Origin: Paraburkholderia ginsengisoli NBRC 100965
GTDB taxonomy: Bacteria; Pseudomonadota; Gammaproteobacteria; Burkholderiales; Burkholderiaceae
Direction: 5' to 3'
DNA length: 64,000 nucleotides
Assembly: GCF_000739735.1 (NCBI RefSeq)
Contig: NZ_BBJF01000011.1
Location: 62,001 to 126,000 of the forward strand
The translations under genes and the position numbers were made by a program. The notes below the pieces were generated by a model. It worked only from the letters and a program-made list of their open reading frames with translations. It did no database searches and was not told the origin of the DNA. Shown piece after piece: positions 60,319-64,000 of this stretch (position 1 is its first letter; each line of letters opens with the position of its first letter).

Positions 60319-60666
60319 TGTAACTCCACCCTCCCGGAGTGTTCAGCGCAAAACCTGGCGTTAGCCATACGGCCTAGGACGCGAACGCCGCAGCGTCTCA
60401 GCGAGGGCGTTTATGGCGCCGTGAACAGGTGGCCGCGACTGCGGCGACGTGACCATCACACGCAAGTTGCCGGACGATTTGCGCTAGCGCAACCGGCTGG
60501 CCATTCGGCCGAGTCGGGGAAAACGCCGGCTTGAGGGATAATACGGGTTTCGCTCTATTCGACGTGGCCGCGACGCACGAGCTACCCAGGCTCGACGCGG
60601 CGGCGCAACGCGCCCCGCTCTTCGCCACGCCGGCCACTTCTTACTGCTGCTTATCGCTGGACAAAC
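60319..60666. other. Divergent region dnaE - trhO
   Basis: A 348-base gap between divergent genes. GATAAT at 60537 may be a -10 for trhO, without a good -35. No gene or structured RNA was seen. Confidence 0.45.
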
Positions 60667-61530
60667 ATGCGTATCGTCAATCTCTCCGCGTATCAATTCG
60701 CGACCATCGAAGACACCGCCGCCTGGCGCCCGCTCGTCACCGAGCGCTGCAACGCGCTCGGCCTGCGCGGCACCATCCTGCTCGCGCCGGAAGGCATCAA
60801 CCTGTTCGTCGCCGGCACGCGCGCGAACACAGACGCGTTCATCGACTACATCCGTCACGACGCGCTGTTCGAAGGCAAGTTCGCGAATCTCCAATTCAAG
60901 GAAAGCCTGTCGGAGAAGCAGCCGTTCACGCGCATGCTGGTCAAGCTCAAGCGTGAAATCATCACGATGAAGAAGCCGGCCATCCGTCCGGAGCTGGGCC
61001 GCGCGCCGTTCGTCGACGCCCCCACGTTGAAGGCCTGGCTCGACCGCGGTCACGACGACGAAGGCCGCCCGGTCGTGATGCTCGACACGCGCAACGCGTT
61101 CGAAGTGGATGTCGGCACGTTCGACAACGCGCTCGACTACCGCATTACGAAATTCAGCGAATTCCCCGAGGTCATCGAGAACAATCGCGCCGACCTCGAA
61201 GGCAAGACGGTGGTGTCGTTCTGCACCGGCGGGATTCGCTGCGAGAAGGCCGCGATCCACATGAAGGACGTCGGCATCGAGAACGTGTACCAGCTCGAAG
61301 GCGGCATCCTGAAATACTTCGAGGAAGTGGGCGGCGCGCATTATCACGGCGACTGCTTCGTGTTCGACTACCGCACCGCGCTGAATCCGCAACTGGAGCC
61401 GACTGCCACCGCGCAATGCTTCGGCTGCCGCGCCGTGGTCCCGCCGGAAGCGCAGCAATCGCCGTTGTACGTGGCGGGCAAGACGTGTCCGGCGTGTCAT
61501 CCGGACAGCAAGGCGGCGCGCGCCGCGTGA
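60667..61530 (+). CDS. trhO: tRNA uridine 5-hydroxylase TrhO (rhodanese family)
   Basis: 287 residues. The N-terminal acylphosphatase-like region (residues 1-100) is followed by a rhodanese domain (about 120-220) with V-V-M-L-D-T-R-N-A-F-E and the active Cys in F-C-T-G-G-I-R-C-E-K-A-A. A C-terminal cysteine-rich tail has C-F-G-C-R and C-P-A-C-H. TrhO (YceA) makes 5-hydroxyuridine at the wobble position of tRNAs using O2. ATG 60667 fits the family start. It is followed by gluQ 31 bases later, another tRNA-modification gene. Confidence 0.95.
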   Translation: MRIVNLSAYQFATIEDTAAWRPLVTERCNALGLRGTILLAPEGINLFVAGTRANTDAFIDYIRHDALFEGKFANLQFKESLSEKQPFTRMLVKLKREIITMKKPAIRPELGRAPFVDAPTLKAWLDRGHDDEGRPVVMLDTRNAFEVDVGTFDNALDYRITKFSEFPEVIENNRADLEGKTVVSFCTGGIRCEKAAIHMKDVGIENVYQLEGGILKYFEEVGGAHYHGDCFVFDYRTALNPQLEPTATAQCFGCRAVVPPEAQQSPLYVAGKTCPACHPDSKAARAA

Positions 61531-61561
61531 TGGCCGCGCGCGGCAACGCCCTCACTCAACC

Positions 61562-62449
61562 ATGACGTATCGCGGACGCTTCGCGCCGTCGCCTACCGGC
61601 CCGCTGCATTTCGGCTCGCTGGTCAGCGCGCTGGCCAGTTGGCTCGACGCCCGGGCGCATGACGGCGCATGGCTCGTGCGGATCGAAGACATCGACGGAC
61701 CGCGCACGGTGCCGGGCGCCGCCGACGACATTCTCGCGACCCTCGAACGCTTCGGCATGCAGGCCGACGAGCAACCGATCTGGCAAAGCCGGCGCATCGC
61801 GCGCTACGAAGAGGCGCTGGAGCAGTTGAAGTCCACCGGTCTGATCTATCCGTGCGGCTGCACGCGCAAGGAAATCGCCGATTCGCTGCTCAACGCACAC
61901 GCGCGCAACACGACCCTCGCCTACCCTGGCACCTGCCGCATCGGCCTGAACGGCAAACCAGCGCGCGCGTGGCGCCTGCGCGTACCCGACGGCGACGCCG
62001 CCGCGATCACGTTCGACGATCGCTGGCAGGGCGAGCAGACGCAAAACCTCGCCACTGAAGTCGGCGACTTCGTGCTGAAGCGCGCGGACGATCAATGGGC
62101 GTATCAACTGGCGGTGGTAATCGACGATGCGGACGCGGGCATCACGCACATCGTGCGCGGCGCGGATCTGCTGGATTCGACGGCACGGCAGGTTTATCTG
62201 CAACGCTGTCTCGGCGCACCCACGCCCTGCTATCTGCATGTGCCTGTCGTGACGAACGAACTGGGCGAAAAACTCAGCAAGCAGAACGGCGCAACCGCGC
62301 TCGACAACGACAAGCCGCTCGAAGCGCTGAGCGCGGCGGCGCGGCATCTGGGCCTCGACGAGCTGAGCGGCCACACGCATCCGACGCTGGAGAGCTTCTA
62401 TGCCGCTGCAACGGCGGCGTGGGCGAAGCGGATGGGCGTGACAAAGTAA
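61562..62449 (+). CDS. gluQ: Glutamyl-Q tRNA(Asp) synthetase
   Basis: 295 residues, a truncated GluRS-like enzyme lacking the anticodon domain. It charges glutamate onto queuosine at position 34 of tRNA-Asp. R-F-A-P-S-P-T-G-P-L-H-F-G-S is the HIGH-type motif and G-E-K-L-S-K-Q-N-G the KMSKS-type motif. Zinc ligands are in Y-P-C-G-C-T and Y-P-G-T-C. It is probably co-transcribed with trhO, so the pair links two wobble-position modifications. Confidence 0.95.
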   Translation: MTYRGRFAPSPTGPLHFGSLVSALASWLDARAHDGAWLVRIEDIDGPRTVPGAADDILATLERFGMQADEQPIWQSRRIARYEEALEQLKSTGLIYPCGCTRKEIADSLLNAHARNTTLAYPGTCRIGLNGKPARAWRLRVPDGDAAAITFDDRWQGEQTQNLATEVGDFVLKRADDQWAYQLAVVIDDADAGITHIVRGADLLDSTARQVYLQRCLGAPTPCYLHVPVVTNELGEKLSKQNGATALDNDKPLEALSAAARHLGLDELSGHTHPTLESFYAAATAAWAKRMGVTK

Positions 62450-62482
62450 AAAGCGCTTCGCCGTTGTAGCAGCGAAGCGCTT
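62447..62482 (-). terminator. Terminator between convergent gluQ and rhlE-type genes
   Basis: An 11-bp stem (AAGCGCTTCGC with GCGAAGCGCTT, 10-base loop). On the minus strand it is followed by TTTTACTTTG and lies 68 bases after the helicase stop, so it mainly serves that gene. It overlaps the gluQ stop codon and may also act on gluQ. Confidence 0.7.
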
Positions 62483-62550
62483 GAGACGCCAAGGCGTTTG
62501 AAAGACGCTTGATAGACGCGTGGAGAACGCGTCAAAACGTCCCCTCAGAA

Positions 62551-64000
62551 TTACGACGAGGAAGTCGACTTCCTCGGCATCCCGAACCCGCCCAGCAATG
62601 CCGCCAGCGGCTGCTTCGAGCCCGACTTCTGCGGCGCACCGGAAGCGGCAGCCGCTTCCTCGACCTTGCGCACCGAAGACGGCGACGGCTCATACGGCTT
62701 CAGGAAGAAATCATCGACGGGTTGCGCGCGATGGTGATGCGGCCGGTCGAACGAACCCGACGACGGCGCGCCCGTGCGACGGCGGCTGCCGCGCTCATCA
62801 CGACCTTCACGGCCGTCACTGCTGCGCTCGCGGCGCGGCGCACGCTCTTCGTGGTGATGACGAACCGGCGCGGCGACGGTCAGGTGTTGCACGTCCAGCG
62901 GACGCTTGATCAGCTTTTCGATATCGGCGAGTTGCTTGCGCTCGTTCGGGCTGCACAGCGACAACGCATCGCCCGACGCTCCAGCACGGCCGGTACGGCC
63001 GATGCGGTGCACGTAGTCTTCCGCGTTGAACGGCAGGTCGAAGTTGATCACGGCCGGCAGTTCGGCGATATCCAGGCCGCGCGCGGCGACGTCGGTCGCG
63101 ACCAGCGCTTCGATCTCGCCGCGCTTGAACGCGTCGAGCGCCTGCATGCGCTCGTTCTGCGTGCGGTCGCCGTGAATCGCGGTCGCCACCACGCCGTCGC
63201 GTTCGAGACTGCGCGCGAGACGGCTCGCGCCGATCTTGCTGTTGCAGAACACGATCACCTGCTTGAGGCTGCGCTCACGGATCAGTTGCACGACCGCGCC
63301 GGTCTTGTCGCCCTCGGCGACTTCGAAGACGATCTGCGTCACGTTGGTCGCGGTCGAGTTGCTGCGCGCGACTTCGATGGTCTGCGGGTTGCGCAGATAC
63401 GTGGCGGCCAGCTTCTTGATTTCGCCCGAGAACGTGGCCGAGAACAGCAGCGTCTGACGTTCCTTCGGCAGCAGGTTCAGGATGCGCTGCAGGTCCGGCA
63501 GGAAGCCCATGTCGAGCATCCGGTCGGCTTCGTCGAGCACGAGAATCTGCACCTGGCCGAGATTCGCGGTTTTCTGTTGCACGTGATCGAGCAGACGGCC
63601 CGGCGTGGCGATCAGGATTTCGACGCCGCGGCGCAGTTGCTCGGACTGCGGATTCATATCGACGCCGCCGAACACCACCGCGCTGCGCAGCGCGGTGTGC
63701 TTCGCGTACGACTGCACGTTCGCGGCGACCTGGTCGGCCAGTTCGCGGGTCGGCGTGAGGATCAGCGCACGCACCGGATGGCGCGCGGGCGACGCGCTCG
63801 TGCTCGCCTGCGGCAGCAGACGCTGGATGATCGGCAGCGAGAAACTCGCGGTCTTGCCGGTGCCGGTCTGCGCGGCGCCCATCACGTCACGGCCGGCCAG
63901 CACGACGGGAATCGCCTGCTCCTGGATCGGCGTTGGCGTGGTGTAGCCCGATTCTTTGACGGCTTTCAGGATGTCGGGCGCGAGACCGAATTGATCAAAA
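62551..64000 (-). CDS. rhlE: DEAD-box RNA helicase (RhlE type), N-terminus outside window
   Basis: About 483 codons, running off the right end, so the start is not visible. Motifs in order are Q motif F-G-L-A-P-D-I-L and P-T-P-I-Q, motif I A-Q-T-G-T-G-K-T, P-T-R-E-L-A, motif II V-L-D-E-A-D, motif III S-A-T, and motif VI H-R-I-G-R-T-G-R-A-G. The C-terminal 120 residues are Arg/His-rich and disordered (E-R-A-P-R-R-E-R, H-H-H-R-A), as in RhlE proteins acting in ribosome assembly and RNA decay. The gene is likely complete at its 3' end and followed by a terminator. Confidence 0.93.
   Translation of the reverse strand, partial: FDQFGLAPDILKAVKESGYTTPTPIQEQAIPVVLAGRDVMGAAQTGTGKTASFSLPIIQRLLPQASTSASPARHPVRALILTPTRELADQVAANVQSYAKHTALRSAVVFGGVDMNPQSEQLRRGVEILIATPGRLLDHVQQKTANLGQVQILVLDEADRMLDMGFLPDLQRILNLLPKERQTLLFSATFSGEIKKLAATYLRNPQTIEVARSNSTATNVTQIVFEVAEGDKTGAVVQLIRERSLKQVIVFCNSKIGASRLARSLERDGVVATAIHGDRTQNERMQALDAFKRGEIEALVATDVAARGLDIAELPAVINFDLPFNAEDYVHRIGRTGRAGASGDALSLCSPNERKQLADIEKLIKRPLDVQHLTVAAPVRHHHEERAPRRERSSDGREGRDERGSRRRTGAPSSGSFDRPHHHRAQPVDDFFLKPYEPSPSSVRKVEEAAAASGAPQKSGSKQPLAALLGGFGMPRKSTSSS

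Noticed and set aside
1..64000. tRNA or rRNA genes
   Set aside because: Looked for cloverleaf arms, CCA ends and conserved rRNA blocks on both strands by eye and found none. A covariance-model scan would be needed to exclude them fully.

Overview
The window is about 64 kb of GC-rich DNA from a betaproteobacterium of the order Burkholderiales, most likely Paraburkholderia or a close relative. This is inferred from codon use, from the gene order upp / yebC-purD-hemF-nadD-rsfS-rlmH-maf-rng, from an LPS-core cluster next to dnaE, and from a Kdp operon preceded by a second tiny membrane ORF. No rRNA, tRNA, CRISPR array, transposase, integrase or phage gene was seen.

Layout. 1-4.5 kb: the start of a DUF924 gene, a truncated globin, an FtsX-type ABC permease, a DUF4126 membrane protein, and a guanidinium exporter (sugE/gdx) behind a textbook guanidine-II (mini-ykkC) riboswitch. 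4.5-13.1 kb: a complete high-affinity K+ uptake system, kdpFABC, followed after an intrinsic terminator by its sensor/regulator pair kdpDE. 13.2-16.5 kb: quinone oxidoreductase, methylglyoxal synthase, an SDR lacking the usual YxxxK motif, and divergent upp. 17.0-24.6 kb: the conserved housekeeping run yebC, purD, hemF, nadD, rsfS, rlmH, maf, rng.

24.6-32.7 kb is an accessory island and the most interesting part. It holds four paralogous copies of a polymorphic-toxin-like gene. They share a constant N-terminal region of about 185 residues, but the C-terminal domain is exchanged, and each is followed by a candidate immunity gene. Copies 1, 2 and 4 carry one toxin-like C-terminus with DUF4279-like partners. 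Copy 3 carries a different His/Asp-rich C-terminus with an unrelated partner. Copy 2 is frameshifted. Copy 4 has lost its N-terminus and is fused in frame to its immunity protein. Copies 1-3 share a conserved leader. A 16-bp repeat marks the duplication junctions and truncates a PH-domain gene. Small unknown genes lie between the copies.

32.8-47.6 kb is a mixed chromosomal segment: a CopG-type regulator with promoter and operator, a PHB-depolymerase-family esterase, MscS, DUF2945, a PAS-GGDEF-EAL protein, free-methionine-sulfoxide reductase, a tandem Mop protein, an NlpC/P60 lipoprotein, two VOC proteins, an MFS carrier, an HdeD-like/cysteine-peptidase-like fusion, rdgC, and a frameshifted NTF2-like gene. 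47.7-56.7 kb is a lipopolysaccharide core/O-antigen assembly cluster: four GT2 and one GT4 glycosyltransferases, an O-antigen ligase, and msbA. 56.7-64 kb: dnaE, trhO, gluQ and most of an rhlE-type helicase that runs off the right end.

Several genes are broken by single-base indels, often next to short homopolymers. Whether these are true mutations or sequencing errors cannot be decided from the sequence alone.
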